NCBI GenBank assembly: GCA_027488815.1
Contig: JAIYAX010000012.1
Coordinates: 186,001 to 250,000, forward strand
Length of the DNA: 64,000 nt
Source of the DNA: Cytophagaceae bacterium
GTDB taxonomy: Bacteria; Bacteroidota; Bacteroidia; Cytophagales; JAIYAX01
Reading direction: 5' to 3'
The notes under the pieces were generated by a model. That model was not told the origin of the DNA. It searched no databases and saw nothing but the letters and a program-made list of their open reading frames with translations. Positions within the stretch are counted from its first letter, which is position 1. Every line of letters begins with the position of its first letter. Both the position numbers and the translations under genes were made by a program. This document shows, piece after piece, positions 55,699 through 64,000 of this stretch.

Positions 55699-58098
55699 AT
55701 GTACAGCCCCACACATACCGTTGATACACTAACTTGCTTTCATTGCGGGACAAGTTGCGGTAAAGACCATCTCCATTTTGAGGAAAAGGATTTTTGCTGT
55801 GTAGGCTGTAAGTCCGTTTATCAGTTTCTGAAAGCGGAAAATATGGAGGCTTATTATAACCTGAGTGAACATCCGGGCATAAGCCCGCTCACGGATACAA
55901 CAGGTAGGTACGACTATCTGTCAGAAGCAAGTGTGGCCGATAGTCTCCTTGATTTTAAAGGAAAGCAGTTTGCAAATGTGACCTTTTATATCCCACAGAT
56001 GCATTGCATTTCATGCATCTGGCTTTTAGAGAAGCTCTACGCCTTGCACAAAGGAGTGCGCCATAGCCAGGTTAACTTCAATCGTAAGCAAATCAAAGTC
56101 ACTTTTGATCATCAGTTGCTAAGTCTTAAAGAGCTGGCTCAACTATTAGCTGTTTTGGGCTATGAGCCAGAGATCAATCTCGCCGGAAAAAAAGACCAGT
56201 ATGTCAGCAGCCGCTCCAGCAAGCGTCTATACTATCAGATAGGTGTGGCAGGCTTTTGTTTTGGCAATGTAATGCTGATCAGCCTTCCGGAGTATTTTGA
56301 TTGGGATGGAGTAATGGGTGAGCATTTCAAATCCCTGTTTGGCTTTCTCAATCTGGGCCTGGCGCTGCCTGTTCTTTTTTATGCTGCTCTTGATTATTAC
56401 AAATCAGCTTGGGCTGCATTACGTCAGCGTACTCTCAATCTAGATGTGCCCTTAGTGGCGGGTATGCTTGCTTTGTTTCTCACCTCTGCCTGGCAAATTT
56501 TATCGGGTACGGGTCCGGGATACATGGATTCATTTACCGGATTGCTTTTTTTCCTGCTTACCGGGAAAGCCTTTCAACAGAAAACCTATCAGCACATTTC
56601 CTTCGAAAGAGATTACAAAAGCTATCTCCCGCTTTCAGCCAGGGTATTGATTGATGGGCAGCAGAGTTCAAGGGCATTAGACAAACTAAAAGTGGGAGAT
56701 CGCTTACTGGTGAAAAACAATGAAATCATCCCTGCTGACAGCATTTTGCTTAAAGGCAAAGCCTGGATCGATTACTCTTTTGTTAGTGGGGAGGCTGAAC
56801 CGGTTGAAAAAACCCTTGGCGAGTTGATCCATGCCGGTGGTAAACACAAAGGCAGCACAATAGAGTTGGAGGTTGTCAAAGAAGTCTCTGGCAGCTACTT
56901 CACACAGCTTTGGAACTATGATATTTTTGCCAAGAAAGAAGAGTTTTTAGAGACCATTGCCAATCGTGCAGGAAGGCGCTTCAGCTATTTGCTTTTCGTC
57001 ATTTCTTGTATCTCCTTTATCTACTGGCTGCCGGACTTGGATCAGGCGGTTATGGTGTTTGCCTCTATACTTATCGTGGCCTGCCCTTGTGCATTGGCCC
57101 TTTCTTCACCTTATACATTTGGTAATGCGATCAGGATTTTGGGCAGAAACCGTTTTTATCTGAAGAACGCAGCAGTTGTAGAGAAACTGGCATCCGTTGA
57201 CACTCTTGTCTTTGATAAGACGGGTACTCTTACTTGTTCTGATCAATTTGAAATCAGCTATCAGGGGAGAGAGCTTAGCCCTGTGGAGCGAAACATGCTG
57301 AGCAGTCTTTTTGCTCAATCCGTTCATCCCTTAAGTGTTTCGTTACACAAGTTTCTCGGCACGGCCTCCCAGCCTGTAGAGCAGTTTGAAGAGCATATTG
57401 GTCAGGGCTTGAGCGCCAGGCTGTTGGGATCAAGTCTACGGGCAGGTTCCATGAAGTTCATCCTTAGCAGCGGAGAGGAAAAGCATCTGCTGCAAACCCG
57501 TGTGTATGTTGAAATAGACCATGAAGTGTTGGGGTATTTTGAGTTACAAAGCAGGTTCAGACCGGGGCTTGAGCAATTCAAAGAGGATCTGAAGGAGTAC
57601 CGCTTTGCCATTTGCAGCGGAGATACCCCGAAAGACAGAGTCAGACTTGAAGAAATTCTTCCAGAAGATACTAACTATCGATTCTCCCAAAGCCCTGAAG
57701 AGAAATGGGAGTTTATCAAACAACAACAGCAGCAAAAGCACCATATCGCCATGATTGGTGATGGACTTAATGATGCAGGAGCATTGAAGTCAAGTGATGT
57801 AGGCATTGCCATATCTGAACAATCAGGTCATTTTTCACCTGCATGTGACAGTATATTGGAGGCGGGACAGTTTCATCGCTTACCCGACTTTTTGACGTTT
57901 AGCAAGTGGAGTGTAAGGGTGGTTTACGCCAGCTTTTTTATTTCAGCGACTTACAATGTAGTGGGGCTCAGTTTTGCAGTTCAAGGGCATCTATCTCCCG
58001 TGATTGCTGCAGTGCTTATGCCCTTAAGCTCAATTACCATCGTGTTGTTTACCACCCTCAGCACCAATATGCTGGCCAAAAAACTCAAACTCGCATAA
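55699..58098 (+). CDS. ccoI: Copper-translocating P1B-type ATPase for cbb3 oxidase (CcoI/FixI)
   Basis: 799 residues. N-terminal cysteine cluster CFHCGTSC ... FCCVGCKSVYQFL, then a heavy-metal-associated domain with MHCISCIW (about residue 96). About eight helices; SFVSGEAEP (A-domain), IVACPCALALSSPYTF (CPC metal site), FDKTGTLTC (phosphorylated Asp) and MIGDGLNDAGALKSSDVGIA. It exports copper toward the periplasm for the CuB site. First in the operon, immediately followed by ccoS. Confidence 0.93.
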   Translation: MYSPTHTVDTLTCFHCGTSCGKDHLHFEEKDFCCVGCKSVYQFLKAENMEAYYNLSEHPGISPLTDTTGRYDYLSEASVADSLLDFKGKQFANVTFYIPQMHCISCIWLLEKLYALHKGVRHSQVNFNRKQIKVTFDHQLLSLKELAQLLAVLGYEPEINLAGKKDQYVSSRSSKRLYYQIGVAGFCFGNVMLISLPEYFDWDGVMGEHFKSLFGFLNLGLALPVLFYAALDYYKSAWAALRQRTLNLDVPLVAGMLALFLTSAWQILSGTGPGYMDSFTGLLFFLLTGKAFQQKTYQHISFERDYKSYLPLSARVLIDGQQSSRALDKLKVGDRLLVKNNEIIPADSILLKGKAWIDYSFVSGEAEPVEKTLGELIHAGGKHKGSTIELEVVKEVSGSYFTQLWNYDIFAKKEEFLETIANRAGRRFSYLLFVISCISFIYWLPDLDQAVMVFASILIVACPCALALSSPYTFGNAIRILGRNRFYLKNAAVVEKLASVDTLVFDKTGTLTCSDQFEISYQGRELSPVERNMLSSLFAQSVHPLSVSLHKFLGTASQPVEQFEEHIGQGLSARLLGSSLRAGSMKFILSSGEEKHLLQTRVYVEIDHEVLGYFELQSRFRPGLEQFKEDLKEYRFAICSGDTPKDRVRLEEILPEDTNYRFSQSPEEKWEFIKQQQQQKHHIAMIGDGLNDAGALKSSDVGIAISEQSGHFSPACDSILEAGQFHRLPDFLTFSKWSVRVVYASFFISATYNVVGLSFAVQGHLSPVIAAVLMPLSSITIVLFTTLSTNMLAKKLKLA

Positions 58099-58101
58099 GA
58101 C

Positions 58102-58284
58102 ATGGAAATCATCTTTTTACTGATCGGAATTAGTCTGGTGCTTGCCATTTTCTTTTTGGTGGCATTTATCCGTGCCGTGAGGTCTGGTCAATACGAAGAT
58201 GACTACACCCCATCGATCCGAATACTTTTGGAAGATACCCCAACTCAAGATAAAAACCTTAATGACAACCCAACTAAACTCTGA
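58102..58284 (+). CDS. ccoS: cbb3 oxidase assembly protein CcoS
   Basis: 60 residues: one membrane helix (about 2-24, IIFLLIGISLVLAIFFLVAF), then IRAVRSGQYEDDYTPSIRIL, in which the short basic and acidic stretch after the helix matches CcoS. It is required for cofactor insertion in the oxidase. It lies 3 bp after ccoI and 4 bp before ccoNO. Confidence 0.9.
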   Translation: MEIIFLLIGISLVLAIFFLVAFIRAVRSGQYEDDYTPSIRILLEDTPTQDKNLNDNPTKL

Positions 58285-58288
58285 TAAT

Positions 58289-60415
58289 ATGAATGTAGAG
58301 CGCTTTCAGTACGACAACAAGATTGTCAAGTACTTCATGATCGCCAGCGTTGTATTTGGCGTGGTGGGCATGATGGTAGGCCTTATTGTGGCTACCCAAT
58401 TGTTCATCCCTGAATTTAATCCGCTGGGTCAGTACACAGGCTATGGCAGGATACGCCCCCTGCATACCAATGCGATTATTTTTGCTTTTGTGGGTAACGC
58501 CATTTTCTGTGGTATTTACTACTCATTACAGCGTCTGCTGAAAGCCAGAATGTTCAGCGACGTTCTTTCCTGGATCCATTTCTGGGGCTGGCAACTCATC
58601 ATTGTTTTGGCAGCAGTCACTTTGCCTATGGGTTATACTACATCAAAGGAGTATGCAGAGCTGGAGTGGCCTATTGATATCCTCATCACTCTGGTATGGG
58701 TAGTATTCGGCATCAACATGATCGGTACAATGATCAAACGCCGTGAGAGACACTTATACGTAGCTGTATGGTTCTATATCGCTACCTGGGTGACTGTTGC
58801 CGTATTGCATATTTTCAACTCATTTGAGCTCCCCATTTCTATCTTGAAGAGCTACTCTGTTTATGCAGGGGTTCAGGATGCACTTGTGCAATGGTGGTAT
58901 GGCCACAATGCAGTTGCCTTCTTCCTTACAACGCCTTACCTCGGACTGATGTATTACTTCCTGCCCAAGGCCGCTAATCGTCCGGTATATTCCTATCGTC
59001 TTTCAATCGTACACTTTTGGGCACTGATTTTTATTTACATCTGGGCTGGCCCTCACCATTTGTTGTATTCTGCCCTGCCTGACTGGGCGCAAGCACTGGG
59101 TGTGGTGTTCTCTGTGATGCTTATCGCACCATCATGGGGTGGTATGGTGAACGGCTTGCTAACTCTTCGTGGTTCCTGGGATCAGGTGAGAGAAAACCCT
59201 GTGCTCAAGTTTATGGTGGTGGCACTTACCTGTTATGGTATGGCAACTTTTGAAGGCCCCATGCTTTCATTGAAAAACGTTAACGCCATCGCTCACTTCA
59301 CCGACTGGATTGTAGGTCATGTGCACATCGGTGGCCTGGGATGGAACGGCTTTATGACATTCGGTATCCTGTATTGGCTGGTTCCAAGAATGTGGAAGAC
59401 CGAGCTGTATTCTGTTCGCTTAGCAAACATCCACTTCTGGCTGGGCACTTTGGGTATCATCTTCTATGCACTTCCACTTTATTTCTCAGGCTTTGCTCAA
59501 GGCTTGATGTGGAAAGAGTTTACAGAAGATGGTTTCCTGCGTTATCCTAACTTTTTGGAAACCGTAACCTCCATTATCCCCATGTACATCACCCGTGCCT
59601 TCGGTGGGTTGCTCTATCTGACCGGTACCCTGGTAATGATTTATAACCTGGTTAAAACGGCTCAAAAAGGCTCATTTGTAGCTAACGAAGAGGCCGAGGC
59701 AGTATCGATGACACCAATGGGGCATGGAGACAACTTCTGGCACAGAGCATTGGAGCGCAAGCCTATACTTTTGACCACCCTTTCATTGGTTGTTATCCTG
59801 ATCGGTGGAGCCATAGAAATTATCCCAACTCTGCTCGTTAAATCCAATATCCCGACCATAGCCACCGTGAAGCCTTATACTCCACTCGAGCTTCATGGCA
59901 GAGACTTGTACATCCGTGAGGGCTGCGTGGGCTGCCACTCCCAGTTGGTAAGGCCTTTCCGTCATGAGACTGAGCGCTATGGAGAGTACTCCAAAGCAGG
60001 TGAGTACGTTTATGACCACCCATTCCTTTGGGGAAGCAAGCGTACCGGACCTGATTTGCATCGGTTAGGTGGCAAGTATCCTGATAGCTGGCACTATCAG
60101 CATATGCTTGAGCCCACACTGATCTCTCCTGGCTCCATTATGCCCGCTTACGGTTGGCTGTTTGATCAAAATGTTGACACCAAAGATCTGAAGGCTAAAA
60201 TCGCAGCCATGCGAACCCTGGGCGTTCCCTATGCGGAAGGCTATGAGGAGATTGCCGAGCAAGACTTCTGGGCACAGGCTGACAAGATCGTTGCAAATCT
60301 GAAAAAGGATGGCATCGAAGCTAACAAAGAGCAAGAGATAGTAGCTCTGATCGCCTACATGCAAAGACTAGGCACTGACATCAAGTTGAAAGAACAAACC
60401 GCTGTAGTTCAGTAA
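58289..60415 (+). CDS. ccoNO: cbb3-type cytochrome c oxidase, fused subunits I and II (CcoN-CcoO)
   Basis: 708 residues. Residues about 1-465 are CcoN, the haem-copper subunit: RIRPLHTNAIIFAF, WYGHNAVAFFLTTPYLGLMYYFLP, WAGPHHLLYSALPDW and HFTDWIVGHVHIGGLGWNGF contain the haem b and CuB histidines. After a linker, a helix (LTTLSLVVILIGGAIEIIPTLLV) starts CcoO, with haem c motif GCVGCHSQLV, GPDLHRLGGKYPDSWHYQHM and the axial Met in SPGSIMPAYGWL. In Proteobacteria these are two proteins; the fusion is known in Bacteroidota. Alternative start at 58262 would overlap ccoS by 23 bp. It reduces oxygen at low tension. Confidence 0.95.
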   Translation: MNVERFQYDNKIVKYFMIASVVFGVVGMMVGLIVATQLFIPEFNPLGQYTGYGRIRPLHTNAIIFAFVGNAIFCGIYYSLQRLLKARMFSDVLSWIHFWGWQLIIVLAAVTLPMGYTTSKEYAELEWPIDILITLVWVVFGINMIGTMIKRRERHLYVAVWFYIATWVTVAVLHIFNSFELPISILKSYSVYAGVQDALVQWWYGHNAVAFFLTTPYLGLMYYFLPKAANRPVYSYRLSIVHFWALIFIYIWAGPHHLLYSALPDWAQALGVVFSVMLIAPSWGGMVNGLLTLRGSWDQVRENPVLKFMVVALTCYGMATFEGPMLSLKNVNAIAHFTDWIVGHVHIGGLGWNGFMTFGILYWLVPRMWKTELYSVRLANIHFWLGTLGIIFYALPLYFSGFAQGLMWKEFTEDGFLRYPNFLETVTSIIPMYITRAFGGLLYLTGTLVMIYNLVKTAQKGSFVANEEAEAVSMTPMGHGDNFWHRALERKPILLTTLSLVVILIGGAIEIIPTLLVKSNIPTIATVKPYTPLELHGRDLYIREGCVGCHSQLVRPFRHETERYGEYSKAGEYVYDHPFLWGSKRTGPDLHRLGGKYPDSWHYQHMLEPTLISPGSIMPAYGWLFDQNVDTKDLKAKIAAMRTLGVPYAEGYEEIAEQDFWAQADKIVANLKKDGIEANKEQEIVALIAYMQRLGTDIKLKEQTAVVQ

Positions 60416-60419
60416 GGCC

Positions 60420-60620
60420 ATGTTTAGAAACGTGCTACCCGGAATTGAGAATGTCGACTGGTACGGCATTCTCTCCCTGCTGATCTTTTTCACCTTCTTC
60501 ACTTTCATGAGTATATATGTTTGGCGAATGAAACGTGCAGATATTCAAGTACTTGAAAACCTTCCACTGGAAGAGGAAAACCAACTAAACAATACAAAAA
60601 ATGAGAACATTGGTAAATAA
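60420..60620 (+). CDS. ccoQ: CcoQ-like small oxidase subunit
   Basis: 66 residues with one helix (about 16-35, GILSLLIFFTFFTFMSIYVW) and a hydrophilic C-terminus (MKRADIQVLENLPLEEENQ). Position between ccoNO and ccoP supports CcoQ, which stabilises the complex; sequence alone is weakly diagnostic. It overlaps ccoP by 20 bp. Confidence 0.75.
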   Translation: MFRNVLPGIENVDWYGILSLLIFFTFFTFMSIYVWRMKRADIQVLENLPLEEENQLNNTKNENIGK

Positions 60621-61569
60621 TTTTTTCAAGGGAGCCTTCGCCCTTACCCTATGGTTGGCAAGCGTTTTCCCTGTGATGGCGCAAGAGGTCGCTGCTGAAA
60701 CCGAGACAAAAGCAGAACCTACCGGCTTAGCAGCCTTTTTGAATGATATCGCTTCGGTGGATATGCGCATCTTGATTTTACTTGGAATCGTGCTGGTGCT
60801 CGTACTTGTTATCCTCGTGATGATGGGCTACCTTGTTTACATGCTCAACTACATAGTGAATGCCGATGTAGCCAAGGGAGACAAGGCAGCCGGTATTGAG
60901 GTTGAGGCCAAACCTGGTTTCTTCGCCAGTCTTTATGAGAAAATGGTGACCGGTAAGCTTCATCACCCCGAATACGAAAAGCGTGAAATGTTGCTTGACC
61001 ACAACTATGATGGTATACAAGAAATGAACTATGGCATGCCTCCCTGGTTGACCACTTTCTTTTTGGTAACCATGGGTTTTGGTGTAATATATCTTATCAA
61101 TATGTACGGAATAGGATTCGTGCAGCATCAAGATGATGAGTATCAGCAAGAGATTGCTATTGCCGCTGTGCAAGCCGAAAAGAGAAACAAGAAAATGGCA
61201 AACTCAGTAGATGAGAATTCTGTAAAATTTACCTCTAATGCCTCAGTTTTAAAAGAAGGAGAGGAAATCTACATTGCCAACTGCAGAGCTTGTCATGGTG
61301 GAACCGGTGGTGGCGGGGTAGGACCCAACCTTACCGATAAATACTGGCTGCATGGCGGAAGCATCAACGACGTATTCAAAGTAGTGAAGTATGGTGTACC
61401 GGATAAGGGAATGATTTCCTGGCAAACCAAACTGAACCCCGCCAAGATCAGTGCAGTTTCCAGCTTTATCATGACCATGCAGGGAACGACACCTGAGAAT
61501 CCCAAAGAGCCTCAAGGAGTGGAGTACGTTGCTGCCAGTGCAGAAAAAACGGAAACTGCTTCAAACTAG
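60601..61569 (+). CDS. ccoP: cbb3 oxidase c-type cytochrome subunit CcoP, monohaem
   Basis: 322 residues. Signal-like first helix ending VMAQE, a second helix (about 57-83), the CcoP_N region HPEYEKREMLLDHNYDGIQEMNYGMPPWLTTFF with a third helix, then one cytochrome c domain with CRACHGG. Only a single CxxCH exists, whereas proteobacterial CcoP has two. The axial Met is probably in GVPDKGMISW. It transfers electrons from periplasmic cytochrome to CcoO. Confidence 0.92.
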   Translation: MRTLVNNFFKGAFALTLWLASVFPVMAQEVAAETETKAEPTGLAAFLNDIASVDMRILILLGIVLVLVLVILVMMGYLVYMLNYIVNADVAKGDKAAGIEVEAKPGFFASLYEKMVTGKLHHPEYEKREMLLDHNYDGIQEMNYGMPPWLTTFFLVTMGFGVIYLINMYGIGFVQHQDDEYQQEIAIAAVQAEKRNKKMANSVDENSVKFTSNASVLKEGEEIYIANCRACHGGTGGGGVGPNLTDKYWLHGGSINDVFKVVKYGVPDKGMISWQTKLNPAKISAVSSFIMTMQGTTPENPKEPQGVEYVAASAEKTETASN

Positions 61570-61583
61570 TCTCTTGATAAGCA

Positions 61584-62990
61584 ATGGACTTCGTTTATCC
61601 TGAGGAAACTTTTAGGGACAAACCATCAAACATCGATGGTGAAAACAAAAGAGCCTGGCTTTTCCCCAAGAAGCCGGCCGGTAAGTGGACTAACTACCGA
61701 AGGGTAGTGGCTTATACCCTGCTGAGCTTGTTTTTGGTCATCCCGTTCATCAAGATAGGCGGAAATCCTTTGTTTATGTTCAATCTGATCGACCGGCAGT
61801 TTTTCATCTTCGGTCAGATTTTTTGGCCGCAGGACTTCCCGATCTTCCTGCTGTTTGCACTGATCTTTTTTGTGTTCGTTATCTTGTTTACTTCCATCTT
61901 CGGCAGGGTATGGTGCGGCTGGACTTGCCCTCAAACCATCCTGATGGAAATGGTCTTCCGGCCAATAGAATACTTCATTGAAGGAGACTATAAACAGCAA
62001 AGAAGATTGGCAGAAAGCGAATGGAATGCAGAGAAGATAAGGAAGCGAAGTCTTAAACAATTGGTTTTTATACTGATTTCCCTTGTGATGGGTCATACCA
62101 GCATGGCCTATCTGGTAGGGATTGACAGGGTAAAAGAGTTGGTTTCAACCTCTCCACTGGAAAACATGACAGGATTTTTAGGTTTACTACTCTTTACCCT
62201 TCTTTTCTATCTGGTCTTCACCAGAGTTAGGGAAATTGCCTGCACAATTATTTGCCCTTACGGCAGATTGCAGTCGGTATTGCTTACCAAAAACTCAGCT
62301 GTTGTCGCCTACGATTATGTGAGGGGAGAGCCGAGGGGAAAGATCAACAAACAAGCCGGGGAGATGCCCAAAGGTGATTGCATTGACTGTAAACTGTGCG
62401 TTCATGTTTGCCCAACTGGAATAGATATCCGCAATGGCACTCAGATGGAATGTGTCAACTGCACGGCCTGCATTGATGCCTGCAACGAAGTGATGGACAA
62501 AGTTGGAAAGCCAAGAGGCCTCATCCGCATCGATTCACTTTTCGGCATTGAAAACAAAATTCCTTTCAGATTTACAGCTAGGGTAGCCATGTACAGCTTG
62601 CTGCTGGTTGGCTTGCTGGGCGTTTTCGGTTTCCTGTTGGTACGTCGTACCATGATTGAAGCTAAACTGATGCGTGTTCCCGGCACCTTGTTCCAAAGAA
62701 CAGAGGTTGGAATCATAGGCAACATGTACAACATTCAGGCAATCAATAAAACCAACCTACTTCAGGATATTGAAGTCATGGTAGATCACCCGGATGCCAA
62801 AATCAGGTTTGTGGCCGAAGAGCTCAGTCTCAAACCACAGGCTTCAAGCAGCACGGTTTTCTTTGTTGAAATACCGGAAAACAAATTGGAAGGAATGAAA
62901 ACAGATCTGGAGTTTACCATTTTGGTCGGGGGAAAAGAAATACAGAGTATAAAAACCAAGTTTGTCGGGCCCTCTAAAGGAACAAAATGA
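61584..62990 (+). CDS. ccoG: cbb3 oxidase accessory ferredoxin-like protein CcoG
   Basis: 468 residues with about five membrane helices. RVWCGWTCPQTILMEMVFRPIEYFIEGD is the family signature. Two 4Fe-4S clusters are bound by CIDCKLCVHVCPTGID and CVNCTACIDACNEVM, and IICPYGRLQS is also conserved. The C-terminal ~110 residues form a periplasmic beta domain. CcoG reduces copper(II) for delivery to the oxidase. It is 14 bp after ccoP and overlaps ccoH by 4 bp. Confidence 0.95.
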   Translation: MDFVYPEETFRDKPSNIDGENKRAWLFPKKPAGKWTNYRRVVAYTLLSLFLVIPFIKIGGNPLFMFNLIDRQFFIFGQIFWPQDFPIFLLFALIFFVFVILFTSIFGRVWCGWTCPQTILMEMVFRPIEYFIEGDYKQQRRLAESEWNAEKIRKRSLKQLVFILISLVMGHTSMAYLVGIDRVKELVSTSPLENMTGFLGLLLFTLLFYLVFTRVREIACTIICPYGRLQSVLLTKNSAVVAYDYVRGEPRGKINKQAGEMPKGDCIDCKLCVHVCPTGIDIRNGTQMECVNCTACIDACNEVMDKVGKPRGLIRIDSLFGIENKIPFRFTARVAMYSLLLVGLLGVFGFLLVRRTMIEAKLMRVPGTLFQRTEVGIIGNMYNIQAINKTNLLQDIEVMVDHPDAKIRFVAEELSLKPQASSSTVFFVEIPENKLEGMKTDLEFTILVGGKEIQSIKTKFVGPSKGTK

Positions 62991-63421
62991 ATTGGGGAAA
63001 ATGGATTACTGTCGTCCTGATAGTTTTTATGCTACTGATTATAAGCTTTGTATACAGGGCTTTTCAATCAGAAGTAAACCTCGTATCTGCGGATTATTAC
63101 AAGCAAGAGCTAGCCTACGATGAACAGTATGAGAAACAAATGAACACACAACAGATGAAAGGGAAAGTTGGAATTGAGTTTAATGAAGAGGAGCATAAGA
63201 TCGAATTTGAATTCCCTACCTCTGTTGAAAAGGGGGTCATACATTTTTATAGACCCTCTGATGATCGAATTGATGTGAAAGTTCCACTAGGGTCATTCTC
63301 TACAGGTCGCAAACAAGTTGATATTTCTGAGCTGAAGCGGGGAATTTGGAAAGTGAAAATAGAGTGGCTGGACTCAGCCAAGACACCCTATTTTTACGAA
63401 CATCACCTTTACATTCAGTAG
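62987..63421 (+). CDS. ccoH: FixH/CcoH oxidase assembly protein
   Basis: 144 residues: an N-terminal helix (about 6-24, ITVVLIVFMLLIISFVY), then LVSADYYKQELAYDEQYEKQMN, the FixH segment, and a periplasmic beta domain ending in KVKIEWLDSAKTPYFYEHHLY. Needed for maturation of the oxidase. It is translationally coupled to ccoG. Confidence 0.9.
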   Translation: MNWGKWITVVLIVFMLLIISFVYRAFQSEVNLVSADYYKQELAYDEQYEKQMNTQQMKGKVGIEFNEEEHKIEFEFPTSVEKGVIHFYRPSDDRIDVKVPLGSFSTGRKQVDISELKRGIWKVKIEWLDSAKTPYFYEHHLYIQ

Positions 63422-63427
63422 GTTGCA

Positions 63428-64000
63428 ATGGAGCTAATGGCTTGGGCTGCTTTTGGGCTAGGTTTAGGTTCAGGCCTTCACTGCACCCTGATGTGCTCAC
63501 CACTAATGCTGAGTTTTTCCGGCCATTCTCTTTATGCTCAGATCCTTTATCAATCCGGCCGAATCACTTCTTACGCTTTGTTGGGCTTACTGATGGCCTT
63601 AGTGGGCAAAGCATTTTGGTTTATAGGTATTCAAAATCACCTCAGTCTTTTAGCAGGTATTCTTATCGTGGCCATCGTACTACTGCCTGAGAGGTGGTTT
63701 ATAGCCGGGGTGGTTTCTACTTTTTGGCTTCGACTCAAAACAAAAGTCTTAACAGGTTTAAAAGCTTCCGGTCTGCTTAATCGATTTTTTCTGGGCATGC
63801 TTAATGGTTTTTTACCCTGCCCTATAGTGTATATCGCTCTGGCCGGCTCTCTTGCAGCAGAAACCTGGCAGCAAGCTGCTGTATGGATGATCCTTTTCGG
63901 ATTAGGTACTCTTCCTTTGATTTGGATCTTTATTTTTGGGCTTGGTAAGCTGTCTTCTTTTAAAAAGTTCAGCCCAGCAATGAGAAAGTTGTCTCCAGCC
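63428..64000 (+). CDS. Sulfite exporter TauE/SafE family protein, runs off window
   Basis: 191 codons are visible; the 3' end is beyond the edge. GLGLGSGLHCTLMCSPLMLSFSGHS near the start and NGFLPCPIVYIALAGSLAA around residue 125 are the paired half-motifs of the cbb3-associated SafE/DsbD-like group, with HC, MC and PC residues that could handle copper or thiols. At least five membrane helices. It follows ccoH by 6 bp, so it is part of the oxidase operon and likely helps copper supply. Confidence 0.85.
   Translation, partial: MELMAWAAFGLGLGSGLHCTLMCSPLMLSFSGHSLYAQILYQSGRITSYALLGLLMALVGKAFWFIGIQNHLSLLAGILIVAIVLLPERWFIAGVVSTFWLRLKTKVLTGLKASGLLNRFFLGMLNGFLPCPIVYIALAGSLAAETWQQAAVWMILFGLGTLPLIWIFIFGLGKLSSFKKFSPAMRKLSPA

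Overview
The window looks like chromosome from a gliding or gliding-related member of the Bacteroidota, most likely order Cytophagales. The sequence support is: promoters of the TTG-N19-21-TAnnTTTG type and few Shine-Dalgarno sequences; a large PKD protein ending in the CHU_C-type (type IX secretion) sorting domain; several small outer-membrane beta-barrels ending in Phe or Arg; a fused CcoN-CcoO cytochrome oxidase subunit; and many short operons on both strands. I found no rRNA, tRNA, CRISPR array, prophage or complete insertion sequence.

Layout. 0-2 kb: a cheR-cheB pair followed by a PAS protein that runs off the left edge. 2.2-4.3 kb: a fructosamine-kinase/low-molecular-weight-phosphatase operon, a short leader-like transcript with a strong terminator, and yraN. 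4.3-22 kb: housekeeping and envelope genes (htpG, a YwqK/MORN-like secreted protein, a DUF3332 lipoprotein, an epimerase, a LOG-family hydrolase, a lytic transglycosylase, uvrA with an overlapping AlbA_2 gene, an alpha/beta hydrolase, dxs, scpA, a flippase-like protein and a DUF2867 epimerase). 22.1-24.2 kb: an accessory island in which a Bro-N/Fic fusion gene sits between two long, diverged direct repeats. Each repeat carries the 3' end of a SpoIIE-type phosphatase gene plus REP-like palindromes. 24.2-35 kb: a secreted KatG, an uncharacterised operon (STAS-like protein, ECF sigma factor with C-terminal cysteines, membrane J-domain protein), a gliding-type PKD protein, a TetR regulator with a likely operator, and two beta-barrels. 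35.4-38.7 kb: a toxin-antitoxin graveyard with an intact class II Fic protein, an MNT nucleotidyltransferase, a broken HEPN partner, a broken membrane protein, and a PIN toxin with a 48-residue downstream antitoxin. 38.7-55.5 kb: core genes on the minus strand (SNF2 helicase, FtsX-like permease, methyltransferase, rbfA, rpiB, tatC, glyA, glycosyltransferase, ileS, RND/MMPL transporter), with an FKBP-type isomerase and a large membrane protein on the plus strand. 55.7-64 kb: a cbb3 oxidase operon, ccoI-ccoS-ccoNO-ccoQ-ccoP-ccoG-ccoH-safE, cut by the right edge.

The oxidase operon is coherent. CcoI (copper ATPase), CcoS, CcoG, CcoH and the SafE-like protein would assemble and supply copper to the CcoNO/Q/P complex, and a TGAT-N4-ATCA box about 42 bp before the predicted transcription start suggests activation by an FNR/CRP-family regulator. 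The kinase/phosphatase pair at 2.2-3.6 kb is probably a protein-repair module. The least understood loci are the sigma/J-domain operon and the repeat-flanked Fic island.
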